The position numbers and the translations under genes are program-made. Shown here piece after piece: positions 21,036 to 32,089 of a stretch of DNA of 64,000 nucleotides. Under the pieces are notes generated by a model, which saw only the letters and a list, made by a program, of their open reading frames with translations, ran no database searches and was not told the origin of the DNA. The stretch's first letter is position 1; each line of letters starts with the position of its first letter. Source of the stretch: Rapana venosa (taxonomy: Eukaryota; Mollusca; Gastropoda; Neogastropoda; Muricidae); contig CM054145.1 of the NCBI GenBank assembly GCA_028751875.1, forward strand, positions 44,817,754 to 44,881,753, read 5' to 3'.

Positions 21036-24000
21036 AATCAAATCACTGAAGCAATTATTTTTGCATGGGATTCTCATATTCTAAAATGTGTTATGTCTTG
21101 TGTGTTCATGCTTAACTATTGCCACCAAGTGTTCTCTTCGTTTCTATGTTTCTATTTTCCTTTTTTTTAAAAATTCTCTCTAATCATTTGTGTTTTGTGG
21201 GTGCTCATTTCCATCCATTTTTCTTTCTGACAAATTTCTGTTTTGACGTCTTTCTATTGATGTTACAATGAGATCGATTTTTCTTTCATATTAAAAAAAT
21301 AGCTTTGTTTTTGTTTTTTGGTTTCATTATTATGATTTTCTTTGAGGGCTGGATGTAAAAAAAAAAAAAAAAAAAGCAATTAAGTGTGCTTTTTCTTTTC
21401 CCTTAATAAAGAGTTTGAAGTTTCAAGTTAGTATATCATTTATTGAATTTGTTGACAGCTGAAGAAGCAGCAGCAGCAGGTGTTGGATGTCCTGGAAAGC
21501 CTGGGAATCACGATGGAGCGTATCGACATTTCAGACCCATGCAGAGATGAGGACAGGAAGTTCATGCGTGCCAATGCCAAGAGCCCCAAGCCAAAAGCAA
21601 TTCCATTACCGCCACAGATCTTCAATCAGGATGATTACTGTGGGGTAAGCAATCAATCAGCTGTATTGATTTTGTGCAGTAGTTTTTTTTTTAATGATTT
21701 TTATATATTGTCAAAACAAGCATTCCTTTCTTTCTTTTTATTTCTTTTTTTTTTTAATAGGTTTTAACTATGTTTTATAGTTAAAATATTGGGAAAAAAG
21801 GAGGAGAAAAAGAAATGGGCTGTTGGAAGAACTATGTTTTATATCAAATTATCTTCTTTTTTTTCTCTTTGCTTCTGCAGCATTTTCTTGATTTATATTG
21901 ATATAGGACTAAACATTTAAATATGCTAGGATACTTTGAAGCGACTGAGCAATGTAAATAACTGGTATCTCTCTTTTTTTTAAATTTTATTTTGTGTAAG
22001 ATTTTTTTTTTATGTTTTGGAATGGAAATAGGGCAACATATATGTCTGATTGTCAAAATGGATATAAATGGATATAATTCAACCAAGAGATGAGACTACT
22101 ATCTTGGAAATAGAATCCATAGAGCAGATCACATTGGAATCGCGATTTTTCACCATTTAAATAAGACCATGTGTGATGATCAGGGGACTTGTCTTTCAGA
22201 TAAGATGGTAAACTAGGGTTCCATGTGCAGCATGCAGTTAGGATATGTAGGAGTGTACAGCAGCAAGATTCCTCCTTCTGGCAAAACTCTGAAGAGAAAT
22301 CATCCATTTTTTATATTTGAAGTCATTGATAAGCAAGCATGCATGCATACAGAAAAAGAAAAAAGAAATGAATGGTCCTGCTATATGCTGATGATACTCT
22401 TTCTTGGGAAAACAGTGTTCAGTTTTCAGGAGAAAATTTGTCCTATTAGAATATAAAAGAATACCAAATATTGTACACAAAACTTATGACATAATGCATC
22501 ACAGCACAGCAGTTTATCAGGACAATTTGAGTCTGTGGTCAAAATTGAATTTGTTGAGCTAAGATGAACAATTATTCAGTTTCATTCACTATGGAGAGTA
22601 GACAGTATTAAATGTGAATATTGCTGAATAGAAATGTACAATCAGTATTTAAACAAATTTCCTTTTTTAGTTTGTTTTAAATCTGGTTTCAATATAATTA
22701 TATATCATTCATATATTTTCAGATTGATTATGAAGGTGAGTAGCTCATATACAACAGAAATTCTCCTGAAAGGAAGCTGATTAGATTTTCATGCTTGTAG
22801 ATGGCTTGAGATTTTAAAAAAAAAAGAAATGTTTTTTTTTCCTTTTCAGATGGAAAAATGTGCTAGATTTTGGCTTTTTTCTTCTTATTCTGGCTTTAGC
22901 CATCGTGTGTAAGCATGCTACATATATGAGGTTTGAGTTGTTCATATAAACTTGTGCTTCTTATGCAGAATGGTTGGATTGAGCATCTGCATTAGTTGGG
23001 CTTTTCTTGTTCACTTGTTTTTTGCTGCTGTGTTAGGTGCATTAGAATGCTGCTACTCGTATGCCACACATCCAGATTTTATCACACACAACTTCTCATT
23101 GACTTTTACATCACTCAGAGGCAGCAGTTCACAGAGAAGTTACCATTGTTGGATAGTTAGATTGCTACCTAACAAGAGTGGGCCCTGCACTTCAAATGGG
23201 CTACTTTGATAGTGTTCAGTGGTGCCTGTGCTGATCTGACATACTTGTAACATCAAAAACTAATTATATAAACCTTCTATTACCATGCGATGAAATCAGA
23301 CTGGGTGAGATGCCTGTTTCTAAGTTTTGACTGAAGACCATCACTATACTCCCCACCCCTATCCTGGCAATAAAAGTTCCCCAGATTCTTCAGACACCAA
23401 AAACTTAAAGAGAAACTTTCTAAGTGGGGCAGAGGAGGACAAGTGCAAAAGAGTAAGGTTATCCTCAGACATGGATATGAAGAACTATACAACATGGGAC
23501 ATCTTTTTAATCAACTGCATGATGATGATCAGTGAAGATCATGTTGATAATGCTGAAAAGATTAACTTACGTTTGCCTCTATAGAGCTGAGCTGTATGCT
23601 TTGTTTCATGGAACATATACATTTTTTGCATTAACTGGGCTGGAAGGGAAAGCTGCCTGCTGAGTTGGCTAGACTATTTCAGTATTTGAACATGGAATAA
23701 CACATCAGTAGAGTGAATGATATTTGGGTGTATGGTAGCAGTCTTCCACTTGACACTATAGCATACTCACCTCTTGGTAGGAGCTGGTCAGAGCATGAAA
23801 ATATCACAGATCATTGCATCTTATATAGTTTAATGCATTGCTCTTACTACAGCAGTTGATTTTTTTATGCCTTTTTTTCATTGTTCTGTGGGGTTTTTGT
23901 GTTTATTTATTTCAATAATCTAATTTTATTTGACTGGTTGTATTGCTCTTCATATTTTTCTGTAAATAGCTATTTACCAATCTTCTTAGCTTTGCTTTTG

Positions 24001-27000
24001 CTTTTACTAGTATTAGTCTATGCATTTGAAGCAGCTTAACCTCTGTATTTATGATTGTGTGTATGTGTGCGTGTGATTTTGTCACTGTGTGTAAGAGTAC
24101 TTGACTTTTATGTCTTTCAACAACCATGATAATTATTAGATGATGAGACTTAGAGCATGAGAGAGAAAAAGGGGGTTGAGGCTGGGGAAGAGAGAGAGAG
24201 AGAGAAACCACATACATACTCATGTGTGTGTGTGTGCTTGTGCATGCAGGTATGTATGCAAGGATGTGTGTATGTATGTGTGTGTGAATGTACATACATG
24301 TGTGATCAAGCACATAATTCTGCATGCATGCATTTGTGTGCATACATGTCTATGTATGTCTCAGTGGCCATGTCTGTTAGACTCTTTGTCTTTGTCGATA
24401 TATGACTTATATGTGTGTAAATATGTGCATTTAAGTGCAAGATTTCAGCTTGATAGTGATACTAAATCTGACTCAGTGACTGGTCTGTCCTTTCATTGCA
24501 GGACTTTGACAAGTTTGAGGTCAGTGTGGAAACAAACCAGCTGTACGAGTTCCTGAAACTAGAGAATCCCAACAAACCAGAGGTTATTGTTGCAGAGGTA
24601 CATGTGTACATTTTGTTGTTGTTGTTGTCATTTTACCCCCAAGCCTCAGTATCTTGGTCATATAGGTGGCCCTTGTACTGAAATTTTACTATTGCAGAGG
24701 TACGTTCATGTTTTCGCTGTGATTTTACCCCCTAACATCATTATCATAGTCTTGTACTGGTCATTTTATTGAAATTTTACTATTGCAGAGGTACATGGGT
24801 ACATTTTTCCATTGTAATTTATCCTCAAACCTCAGTGTCACAGTCTTGTAGATCTAGTCATTTTATTGAAGTTTTTGTAATAAGTATTTCTTCAAAAAGA
24901 TATTCTTGGTTTTATGGCATGTGCAAATTGTCAACACACTGTAAAATGAATGCAGCATAAACAGTGAATGTAATTTTTTTTCTTACAAACTTTTTGTTGT
25001 TGTTGGCGGTTCTATAAGATATGTGTCTTGGTGATTTGTTAACATCCTGCCAGAGTTATGATGAATAGTACAACTAATAGTGATATTGTTATGCCTGTGA
25101 TCTTGTATTGCTATATATTGTGTGTGTGTGTAAAACTTTTACTGAAAGAGACTTGCAAAGAAGATGCGTTCCTTTCTTTCTTTCTTTCTTTCTTTTAAAA
25201 TAGCGTATTTTCTTTGACTTGACAGTGCTGGTATTCTCTCATCACTCTTTTGGATCTCTCAATTCATCACACCTAAGCCCAATTCAGTCATACCTTCAGA
25301 GGAAAAAAAAATTCCACAGGGAGCTATCATGTCAGGTTGCTTAATGCCACCACGCTGAACAGGCCCTGCACTGCTTCTAGGTCATTTCAGTGGTGACATA
25401 CTGGTGATGCCTTTCTGATGCTTGGTTACAGAGTGCAGCTGAGTCCAGCACCCATGTTTGGATAGTATCCACACGATCACAATGTCCCATGAATTTCACA
25501 ACTCTTAAACCTTTGGCTTGAACTCATCACAGACACAAACCGTAATTGAAGTTGTTGCAAAACCAGAGTGGCAACAGAGCTGTGGAATAATATGAAACAC
25601 TTTGCTTTTTTTTTTATTGCAAGATTGTTTTCAGAGGTTGGTAATAATTATACTGTGGTGTCCATTTTGGATCAAGACTGCTTGACAGAGCTACTTGCTT
25701 AAGCGTCCTGTTGTAATATATATCCCTACGTTGATCAGGCGCAAGATGCAGATCATACAGACACCTGTGGTATTGGTCAGGGGATTGGGCAGCGCTCATG
25801 AACTTGAGGTCCTAGTCTGCCCATCAGCTTTCAGCCTTGGTTAACTCGCTCTGGGTTGGAGATGGTTGAAATGGGGAAAAAAATAGTTTTGCCTCTGATG
25901 CGATTCCAATGCCCAGTCAGGAATCTTATGCTTATTACTGCATCTTGGCTGGTGTGAAGTAAATTGTAACTTTTTCTTCAGACTGGAGAGGGAGGGAGGG
26001 AGGGAGAGATAGAGGGAGAGAGAAATAGAGAGAGATCCATTTGACCTATCATTGCATTTGTTATCTTAATATGTTGTTGTGTTTTTTTTTGTCCAGGATG
26101 AAGACGAAGAAAAGAGGGATGAGGTACAGTGTCTTTTTCCACCTTTTAAAAAAAATTTTTAATGGGAATTGTGTGGCTTACTTTATATTCTTTAGACATA
26201 AATCTTGATTTGATTTGACTTCTTCCTTTACTTCTTGAGTTGTTAATGGGGCTCTGCACTGAAGTTTCCAGGCAGTGTACCTTGAGCAGGTCGTACCTGG
26301 TGGAGTACAGGTAGCAGGATGCATGCTGGGTATGCTCATGTCATCCATACCACCAGCCCTAGGTGGCCTCTGCTTCAAAAAGTGGATGGTTTGTTTTTTT
26401 ACATGTGAGCCAGATGTTCTACATGTGTTCGCACATGGGACCTTAGTTTATAGTTTCATCCGAATGACTTTCCTGGAAACATAGTTGGTACTAATGTTAT
26501 CTCACATTTGCTATAGATGAAAAACTTGACATGTTTGGGTCTTTCATGAACATTCAACCGCATTGTACTGCGAGTTGTTGATATTATACATTTTTGGTAT
26601 TAGTTTTATATCACCATGGGTGTGTGTGTTGAGTGCAGAGGTTGCTTATGTATAAGCTTAATACGAGTGCACAATTTACAGCAAGTTACAGTGTTTATAT
26701 ACTCATGTATAAACACACACACACAATACAGTCATAAAGCAGGTTTTATTGATGCAAAGTTAAAAGAACATTGTATCACCATTATCATCTTTGAAGTTGT
26801 TGTGAACAGTGAATAGTGTTTTGCTGATATTGTAACAGAGAAAACTGACAGAAACATTTCTTTCATAAAATCATAAGAAATGATTTTTTTTTTATCACAT
26901 GTATGTGTTTCATATATACATACATACATATAGACATACATACATACATACATATATACATACATATATACATATATATACATACATATAGTGGTATGGG

Positions 27001-28706
27001 TTAACCCAAGAGCTGCTGATTGCTAATGCACATAGCCAATTTATCCTCTTCAGACCAAGGAGGAGAGAGGGGAGGATGTGGCAGCAGATGAAGAGAGCGC
27101 AGATAAGAAAGAAGCAGAAGAGAAAGATTCGAAGGAGGCAGAAACCGAAGGCAAAAAAGAAGAAGCAGTAGAAGAAGACAAGAAAAAAGAAGATCCAGCC
27201 TCTGCCCTCGCCGCACGGTTTAAAAAATTACGAGATGATGACGAGGCAGACGAATTGGACTTTGGTGAAACCAAGGAGGAGGAGACCAAGGAAGAAGAGA
27301 AAAAGAAGGAAGACCCCGCAGCCACATTTGCCGCAAGGTTTAAAAAGCTGAGAGATGAGGATGAAGAAGAGGAGTTGGATTTTGGAGAAGCGGCGGAGGA
27401 GGAAGCCAAAGAGGAAGAGAAGGAAGAAGAGAAGAAGGAAGAAGAAGATCCTGCAGCTGCCTTTGCTAAGTTAAGAAAATCCAGACTTGAAGACGAAGAG
27501 GAGGAGCTGGATTTTGGAGAATCCAAAGAGGAGGAGGAGGCCAAAGAAAAGGAGAAGAAAGAAGAGGAGGAGGAGAAAAAGAAAGAAGATCCGGCTGCAG
27601 CTTTTGCTGCCAGATTCAAGAAATTCAGAGATGAGGATGAAGAAGAGGAGCTTGACTTTGTAGAGTCAAAGGAAGAGGAAACGAAGGAAGAGGAGAAGAA
27701 AGAAGAAGAGAAGAAAGAAGAGGAGAAGAAGAAAGAAGAAGACCCAGCTGCTGCTTTCGCCAAATTCAGAAAATCAAAGGTTGAAGATGAAGAGGAACAA
27801 CTTGACTTTGGAGAATCTAAGGAGGAGGAAGTAAAAGAGGAAAAGGAAGAAGAAAAGAAGGAAGAGGAGAAGAAAGAAGAAGAGAAGAAGGAAGAGGACC
27901 CAGCTTCTGCTTTTGCTAAGTTCAGAAAATCGAAGATTGAAGATGAAGAAGAACAACTTGACTTTGGAGAATCGAAAGAAGAAAAAACAAAAGAGGAGGA
28001 GAAAAAGGAAGAGGAGGAGAAGAAAGAAGAAGAGAAAAAGGAAGAGGACCCAGCTGCTGCCTTCGCCAAATTCAGAAAATCGAAGATTGAAGATGAAGAG
28101 GAACAACTTGGCTCTGGAGAATCAAAAGAAGAAGAAACAAAAGAAGATGAGAAAGCAAAAGAGGAGGAAAAGAAAGAAGAGGAGGAAAAGAAGGAGGAGG
28201 AGAAGAAGGAGGAGGAAGATCCAGCGGCTGCTTTTGCCAAGTTTAGAAAGTCCAGACTGGAAGACGAAGAAGAACTAGAGTTGGGAGATTCCAAAGAAGA
28301 CGCACAAGAAACAAAAGAAGCAAAAGAAGAAGAGAGTGACAAGAAAGAAGAAAAGAAAGAAGAAGATCCTGCAGCTGCCTTTGCCAAGTTAAGAAAATCC
28401 AGAATGGAAGAAGAGGAAGAAGAACTGGATCTGGGAGAAACAAAAGAGGAGGAAGAAACAGCAAGGGAAGAGAGGAGGGTAGAAGATGACAGCAACTTCC
28501 TGACTGCAGCACAGGAAAGGAGAATCCTTGATGACATCGAAGAAGAGGAGGAAGAAGTCGTAGAGGAGACTCCTGCAGAACGGCTACGACGCCTGAGAGC
28601 AGAACGACAGATGGAGGAGGTTGCTGAGGACGAGCCTGTATCCAGAAGACGCCAGCAAGGCAGGAGGTTGAGAGCAAACCAGAAGCAGAGGAAGAAAAGC
28701 CGGTAG
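19267..28706 (+). CDS. SH3BGR: SH3 domain-binding glutamic acid-rich protein (SH3BGR family) homologue, five coding exons
   Basis: Gene-level entry, joined 19267-19314, 21459-21644, 24502-24597, 26097-26123, 27054-28706, all junctions phase 0, 669 residues as read. Residues 1-110 form the small thioredoxin-like domain of the SH3BGR/SH3BGRL family: KVFITSVPGS start, LKKQQQQVLDVLESLGI, IDISDP, the diagnostic Pro-rich PLPPQIFN at about 65-72, DDYCGDFDKFE and YEFLKLE. The family is cytosolic or nuclear and binds partners; no enzymatic role is established, and the redox CxxC is absent here, as usual. From about residue 120 a single exon encodes nine Glu/Lys-rich repeats. The frame stops at 28706, but coding character continues in another frame to 28906, so the C-terminus may be misread. 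Whether it is the direct orthologue of vertebrate SH3BGR or SH3BGRL cannot be decided from this sequence. Confidence 0.9.
20418..20829 (+). repeat. tRNA-headed SINE, family 2 (in intron 1 of the SH3BGR-type gene)
   Basis: Same element as 7732-8128 in the other orientation. It has the tRNA-like head GATCTGTAGTCTAGAGATAA, the central AAAGAACCCATGGCAACAAC and GTTGTCCCTGGCAAAATTCT, and the GAGAGCAGCCCGAATTTCAT tail. Confidence 0.85.
21459..21644 (+). CDS. SH3BGR: SH3BGR-type gene, exon 2 (core of thioredoxin-like domain)
   Basis: 62 codons after a GTTGACAG acceptor, ending at GTAAGC. Contains LKKQQQQVLDVLESLGI, RIDISDP, FMRANAK and IPLPPQIFNQDDYCG, the most conserved block of the family. The CAG run encodes four glutamines. 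Confidence 0.95.
24502..24597 (+). CDS. SH3BGR: SH3BGR-type gene, exon 3
   Basis: 32 codons, DFDKFEVSVETNQLYEFLKL then ENPNKPEVIVAE, after a CATTGCAG acceptor. This is the last helix of the thioredoxin-like domain (xFLxLE). The donor context GCAGAG/GTAC is repeated twice downstream in the intron. Confidence 0.93.
24590..24875 (+). repeat. Three-copy ~95-100 bp tandem repeat including the exon 3 donor
   Basis: TTGCAGAGGTAC plus the following ~80 bp (AxTTTACCCCCxAxCxTCA ... GTCxTTTTATTGAAATTTTACTA) recurs at about 24590, 24692 and 24785. The first copy overlaps the end of exon 3 and its splice donor. Confidence 0.75.
26097..26123 (+). CDS. SH3BGR: SH3BGR-type gene, exon 4 (27-nt microexon)
   Basis: DEDEEKRDE between a TTTTTTTGTCCAG acceptor and a GTACAG donor, phase 0. 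The acidic peptide fits between the domain and the Glu-rich tail. Being a multiple of three it could be skipped in frame. Confidence 0.78.
26303..26500 (-). repeat. SINE fragments in intron 4 of the SH3BGR-type gene
   Basis: 26303-26345 shares AGGATGCATGCTGGGTATG with the SINE at 48465. 26410-26490 matches the minus-strand body of family 1 (GTTCGCACATGGGACC, then TTTATAGTTTCATCCGAATG). Confidence 0.6.
26913..26992. repeat. (TACATA)n microsatellite
   Basis: Degenerate TACA/TATA tract shortly before exon 5 of the SH3BGR-type gene. Confidence 0.9.
27054..28706 (+). CDS. SH3BGR: SH3BGR-type gene, exon 5 (nine acidic/lysine-rich repeats)
   Basis: 550 codons after a CCTCTTCAG acceptor, starting TKEERGED. 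Nine repeats of ~40-60 residues each begin KxEDPAxAFA, continue RFKKLRDEDEEEELDFGE or KFRKSKIEDEEEQLDFGE, then a variable K/E-only linker (KEEEKKEEEKK). After repeat 9 come DDSNFLTAAQERRILDDIEE and AERLRRLRAERQMEEVAEDE. The expected structure is coiled coil or single charged helix. A shorter in-frame start would give no thioredoxin-like domain. The stop at 28704-28706 follows an out-of-character basic tail (RRQQGRRLRANQKQRKKSR), discussed under the frame break. Confidence 0.9.
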   Translation, partial: TKEERGEDVAADEESADKKEAEEKDSKEAETEGKKEEAVEEDKKKEDPASALAARFKKLRDDDEADELDFGETKEEETKEEEKKKEDPAATFAARFKKLRDEDEEEELDFGEAAEEEAKEEEKEEEKKEEEDPAAAFAKLRKSRLEDEEEELDFGESKEEEEAKEKEKKEEEEEKKKEDPAAAFAARFKKFRDEDEEEELDFVESKEEETKEEEKKEEEKKEEEKKKEEDPAAAFAKFRKSKVEDEEEQLDFGESKEEEVKEEKEEEKKEEEKKEEEKKEEDPASAFAKFRKSKIEDEEEQLDFGESKEEKTKEEEKKEEEEKKEEEKKEEDPAAAFAKFRKSKIEDEEEQLGSGESKEEETKEDEKAKEEEKKEEEEKKEEEKKEEEDPAAAFAKFRKSRLEDEEELELGDSKEDAQETKEAKEEESDKKEEKKEEDPAAAFAKLRKSRMEEEEEELDLGETKEEEETAREERRVEDDSNFLTAAQERRILDDIEEEEEEVVEETPAERLRRLRAERQMEEVAEDEPVSRRRQQGRRLRANQKQRKKSR

Positions 28707-28906
28707 AGGACGAACGTGAAGCCAGACGCAGACGTCGACGTGAAGAAGCAGCAACTGCAGATGCTGCACCTGAAGGTGAAGATGAAGACCGCGAAGCTCG
28801 GCGAAGGAGACGAAGGGAAGAGCGTGAAAAACAAGAAGAGGCAGACTCCACTCAGGATGAGGACAGAGAGGCTCGCCGTCGCAGACGTCGTGCGCGTGAT
28901 GAGTAA
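28707..28906 (+). CDS. SH3BGR: Continuation of SH3BGR-type coding sequence in a shifted frame (probable true C-terminus)
   Basis: In the frame shifted relative to exon 5, open from about 28635 and ending at TAA 28904-28906, the sequence reads EVESKPEAEEEKPVEDEREA, then three spaced copies of an (E/D)REARRRRR element, ending RARDE. The repeats, the charge pattern and the relation to VSRRRQ in the main frame show it is coding. One missing base (or two extra) between about 28635 and 28700 would join the two frames. It may be a sequencing or assembly error, an allele-specific frameshift, or a genuine truncation. Confidence 0.65.
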
Positions 28907-31900
28907 AAGGAAAGAAGAGTTACAACGCTTGGAATGATCCTCACCCTCAACCCTTTGCCCCTGTCCATTTTTGGTTGAACAGATTTCAGCATGGGTTAGT
29001 GTGAACCACTTCTTGTAACCACTGACAGTGAATGACAGAGTGGAAAAAAAAAATCCAAGATTGGACTGATTTTCCCTGCGTGAAGACATGATTTGTCTAA
29101 AGCATGTGTTTGATTTAGTTGAGAAGTGGACTGCAGTGTTTGGTTTTAAAGCATCAGTTTATGTATAATGCAAGAGTGCATTGTTTTGATTTTTAACTGT
29201 GATTAAGAAAAGAGATTAATTTGTCTTTATAAAATGCCATCTTCCTTTAACATTTTGTTCAGTTTATTAATTGTTGTGGGGATTTTATACATGTATTAGT
29301 GTGCCTGTGTTTGCCTACTCAAACAACCCTGAAGTTGCTGATGTCTCCATTCCCTTTGAGGTTTTTGTTGATACTTAATCTGCCTGTGTTTGCATAATCA
29401 TGTAACTCTCAAATCTCAAGCCCTTTCTATCCCTACACCCTCTGTTCTTTTTTTTTTAGTTTTGGTTTTGGTTTGTTTGTCTGGTTAAATTTTGTGTGTG
29501 TGTGATTAATTTTTCTTACAATCCTGAATTTCAGTTTTGCTAGTCGTAAATACATAATTTCTACTCAAATCATACAAAATCTATGTAGTCAGTTAATACA
29601 TGTTAAAAAAAACACCCAAAAAAACCTAGAAAGAATGGTCAGTTTGTAAGAGTTAACAAGGAAATAAGACCCCAGATCATCAGGGGGGAAATTTCATCTA
29701 AATGTGGATGAGAACAAAGTAAGAATTCTTTTATCTGCAGATAGACAAAGACCACAAGATGAAAATTGTGGCTGGATTGAAGATTGCGAGTTATTTTAAT
29801 GAGCCAAACAGCATCATTGTATTTCGTAGGCAATTTTTCAAAAAAAGAAAAGATTTTGAACATTTGCAGAATTATTCACTTTTCATTCAGGTGTGTAGCA
29901 ACAGTTGAGTCTGTGCTTAGATTTTACAACAATGGCAGGTACTTAGAGTAAACTTAGCAAAAGAAACATGTATGTGATTATATGTCGTTTCTAAAAAGTA
30001 ATGCCTCAGATCATGTTACAGATGCTGATTTGTGCTGGTGTCACCTGACTTCTGTTGGGTAAGTAATGTTTGTAATATTGAATCTACATTTGTTTTAACT
30101 ATAAGGCAGTGTGCATGTGCAACATGATGTACAATTTATAACTCTGTGTGTGTGTGTGTGTGAATGCTTGTTAGTGGATGGGGTGTGGAGATAAGAATGT
30201 AAGAGAATCGAACACAACTAGATGTTGTGGTAGTATTTGTGGTATGACAAAACTTGTGGTCAGTTTTACCATTACTGAAAAGACCCTGTGATGGGGTAAA
30301 TTGGTGAAAATGTCAGAGACTGCAGGACAGTATTTTTTTCCCGCGGTCAGAGTTAACATCGGGTGAAAATGTCACAAGACAGCAATAAAATGTTTTCCTC
30401 AATAATATTGGTAGAGTCAGGTTGCTTAATTTTTTTTTCACCTGACCAATGCAATAATTGAGTTGTTATTTCAGAGAATGTCCTGACGTGGATGCAAAGC
30501 TGGTCACCACCACTGTCTTCAGCCTGAAGGAAGACAACTCTCTCTGCCTCCATGCCCACTCTTATCATCCCATCCCATTCCAAGTGGCTGCCTGTGAATC
30601 ACTGATCCTCTCCTGCTGAATAGGGATGGGAATAACTGGTTCCCTCTACTTACCTCCTGGGCCCATTGACAAGACCAGAATTTTTGTTGCTTCAGTTGAG
30701 ATATTGCCTGAACATGTTTTTATGTTGGCTCTGTATTCTACTACCAGATGTTTTGAAGTTTGTTCTGTTGTTTTTGAATTAATGATGTAGTGTGTATAAC
30801 ATTACACCTTCACTTTCACTGCTAAGAGAAGGAAGTACATGGGATAGTTCCTTGGATGTTGAAATGCATCTCTCACAAGTTTAGCAGCACACAACTTCTT
30901 CACTGGGATGCCATTCTTGCACAGTGGCTGACCTAGATCCCTTGTATAATCACTACTGTTGCGGTAAATAAAAGAGAAGAATTTGCCATACGTAAATATC
31001 TGATGATGTAAGAACATGTTGCAGTTGCAAGGACTTGCAAGATTTGCTAGTAAAGTTCGAAGCATCGGGTGTAAACACAGGCAAGGACAAGGCTTCTTTC
31101 ACAAGTCATCTGTAAACTTATATACAAACTCAAGGAACTTGTGAATAGTTTCTTCTGTTCTGTGAAATTACACATTTTCATGCCTGGTCTCATTTGGTGA
31201 AATCATTTTTATACCTGGTTATGTTTGGTCAAAAGAAACACACTTTTATACCTGGTCTAACTGGAAACCAACAAATACACTGTTAAAATTGGTTTATCAG
31301 ATATGATTGGTTTCTAAGAGTTGTTTCTGTTACTGTTATGAGTATTACTTACCTAGATGATTGGTTACACTTAGAGAAACATCAAATGAAATGAGAGGGA
31401 ATTGTATTTTAAAAGGAACCAGAAATAAAATCCTTTATTCCCCTTTCTTGATATCTCTTTTTTTTTCTCTTGAATTCTTTCTCTTCGTTTGAAAATGACT
31501 TTAAAAGTAAAACCCACATTGGTATATTCAAATATTTTCTACACGGTGTAATCATTGCAGTGTAAATGTTGTTCGTTTCCTTTGAAATCTCTCTCTCTCT
31601 CTCTCTATCATACACACAAACACATCAATATGAAAATATTTATTCACAAAGTTTGGGGTATTTCCCACATGACGGTAATGCACAATGTGATAAGACAAAA
31701 AAAGGGGTAAAATATAACATCAACCAATTTGAGACAACATACAAGTAAAACACAGAAGACATAAAAAGTGGTATGTATACAGAATCAGGAATCTTCCAAT
31801 GATTACAGAACTTTTTTGGGGGGGGTAATCTAATGAATTATATACAGTCCATGCAACTTTGACAAAATGATAAGAAGAGACAACTCAATGTTCACAATCT

Positions 31901-31950
31901 TTTTCGACTTCCTTTATTTTATAACTGGAAGTGCCGTCATAAGAATACAC
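28907..31950. other. 3' flank of the SH3BGR-type gene, no supported gene
   Basis: T- and GT-rich sequence that probably contains the 3' UTR. AATAAA hexamers occur at about 30383 and 30965, but no cleavage site can be assigned. No SINE is recognised here. Confidence 0.4.
30475..30619 (+). CDS. Weak candidate terminal exon
   Basis: A good acceptor (GTTATTTCAG) is followed by a 47-codon open frame beginning ECPDVDAKLVTTTVFSLKED and ending at TGA 30617. Composition is more protein-like than its surroundings, but no homology is recognised and the acceptor phase (2) does not fit SH3BGR exon 5. It may be an alternative last exon, part of the 3' UTR, or chance. Confidence 0.2.
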
Positions 31951-31953
31951 ACT

Positions 31954-32089
31954 ATTTCTCTCACCTGTGATGTAGATGGTGTGAGCTTTTGGTGTGAGCT
32001 TTGGATCTGACCTTGAAGTTTCTCCCCAAGACTGAGGACTTAAAGCTAGCACCAAAAGCTAAACCGTGAACACTGCTGGTGAGAGAAAT
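31954..32089. repeat. Imperfect inverted repeat (hairpin)
   Basis: Arms 31954-31994 and 32050-32089 begin and end with the same sequence (ATTTCTCTCACC and GCTTTTGGTG, inverted) around a 55-bp loop. The middle of the arms is partly matched. It could be a MITE-like element or a transcript hairpin. Confidence 0.65.

Noticed and set aside
28639..28664. 26-nt GT...AG segment as an intron joining the two SH3BGR frames
   Set aside because: Far below the minimum spliceosomal intron length; and it would remove VSRRRQ, which belongs to the repeat pattern. A single-base loss is simpler.
27050..29089. 679-codon open frame on the minus strand, rich in Ser and Phe
   Set aside because: It is the antisense shadow of the GAA/GAG-rich SH3BGR repeat exon (stop codons are rare opposite Glu/Lys runs). 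The plus strand has spliced homology and the minus strand has none.
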